Source: Nitrosospira sp. Nsp11 (GTDB lineage Bacteria; Pseudomonadota; Gammaproteobacteria; Burkholderiales; Nitrosomonadaceae). Taken from it: a stretch of DNA of 64,000 nucleotides. The notes beneath the pieces were generated by a model. The model was not told the origin of the DNA and did not search any database. It saw only the letters and a list, made by a program, of their open reading frames with translations. Position 1 is the first letter of the stretch. Every line of letters starts with the position of its first letter. Where the stretch lies: positions 434,001 to 498,000 of the forward strand of contig NZ_FRBV01000001.1 in assembly GCF_900142705.1 (NCBI RefSeq), in the 5' to 3' direction. The position numbers and the translations under genes were made by a program. Positions 63,576-64,000 of the stretch are shown here, piece by piece.

Positions 63576-63715
63576 ATTATCCCGAATCCGGGAGTTGACC
63601 GCTCATTTTTCGGATCATTCACCGATCAAGCGCTATAACCGAAGGTTTTTTACCCTTTTACCTCCTAAGCTTCACCTTCCTGGGTGAGCTCGCTACGGGG
63701 CAGATTCAGGATTAT
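63576..63715 (+). repeat. MITE-like interspersed repeat, family 2, copy B
   Basis: About 140 bp bounded by imperfect inverted repeats (ATTATCCCGAATCCGGG on the left, CAGATTCAGGATTAT on the right). TTGACCGCTCATT and CGCTACGGG blocks match copy A at 39104-39229. It occupies most of the gap between the ankyrin gene and DUF3617 and ends 15 bp before the latter's ATG. Confidence 0.7.
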
Positions 63716-63730
63716 TTTTTTAAGGAATTG

Positions 63731-64000
63731 ATGCGAAAACTCTTTTTATTACTATCATTGCTATCGATAGTTTCAGCTGTTAGTGCTGCCGAAAATCATA
63801 TCCGTCCCGGATTATGGGAAGTCACAACCACGTCAATGCTGTTGGCGCTGGTGCCCCAGATTCCGCCGGAGCAGATGCAGAAATTGACCAGCCTGGCCAA
63901 ACAATACGGATTGGATATGCCTCAGATCCAGAATGGGGCGGCGACATCCAGAGTCTGCATTACGCAGCAAATGGCGGATGAAGAAATTCCATCTTATTTT
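63731..64000 (+). CDS. DUF3617 family exported protein (cut by window edge)
   Basis: The first 90 residues are visible. A Sec signal (MRKLFLLLSLLSIVSAVSA) is followed by IRPGLWEVTTTSML, the characteristic start of the DUF3617 family, which is periplasmic and uncharacterised. TAAGGAATTG precedes the ATG. The rest lies off the right edge; the family is usually about 150-180 residues. Confidence 0.85.
   Translation, partial: MRKLFLLLSLLSIVSAVSAAENHIRPGLWEVTTTSMLLALVPQIPPEQMQKLTSLAKQYGLDMPQIQNGAATSRVCITQQMADEEIPSYF

Overview
The window reads as a chromosomal segment of a chemolithoautotrophic betaproteobacterium, most likely an ammonia oxidiser of the Nitrosospira/Nitrosomonadaceae type. That assignment is an inference from gene content: a class I phosphoribulokinase (Calvin cycle), several betaproteobacterial gene neighbourhoods (rplM-rpsI-argC-DUF6776-bactofilin-erpA-anmK-M23 peptidase; RNB exoribonuclease-tonB-aroE-mtgA; polA facing thrB) and many c-type cytochrome and copper proteins. 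No rRNA or marker gene settles the species. Most of the window is ordinary, densely packed housekeeping DNA.

Layout. 1-1918: fmdB-like, DUF502 and aspS (cut by the window edge), all on the minus strand. 1919-3020: small accessory stretch with a long palindrome and one small ORF. 3021-10392: minus-strand block ychF, pth, rplY, prs, tRNA-Gln, ispE, lolB and a TPR lipoprotein. 10796-13724: plus-strand mutM, proC, yggT, DUF167. 13738-17144: unknown lipoprotein, then a copper-linked cassette (CopI-like cupredoxin, DUF411, a hidden small ORF, lipoprotein cytochrome c). 17584-22621: rpsP-rimM-trmD-rplS and polA on the minus strand. 22644-27900: LOG protein, DUF2782, thrB, a membrane protein, and uvrD facing them. 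28211-35890: prk, rplM-rpsI, argC, DUF6776, bactofilin, erpA, anmK, M23 peptidase. 36297-44450: orphan histidine kinase, lnt, glyQ-glyS-gmhB-acyltransferase, YgjP-like metalloprotease.

44451-48480 is the accessory island. It holds a predicted ATPase fused to a TOPRIM-like domain, followed 45 bp later by a D12-class adenine DNA methyltransferase. Next come the decayed end of an IS21-type helper gene and an unusual small transcription unit: a promoter overlapping five 11-bp-phased TTCACA repeats, a 38-residue membrane peptide, a hairpin-rich 3' region and a terminator. The ATPase/methylase pair and the phased-repeat unit are the best candidates here for undescribed biology.

48770-58418 returns to housekeeping genes (O-methyltransferase, queH, lptM, lysA, mgtE, mtgA, aroE, tonB-like, RNB exoribonuclease). 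59065-64000 has a large di-heme c-type cytochrome next to a cytochrome P450, an exported ankyrin protein and the start of a DUF3617 gene. Two families of short inverted-repeat elements (MITE-like) are scattered through the window: one at 17375-17528 and 53684-53843, another at 39104-39229 and 63576-63715 with a fragment near 43627-43672.
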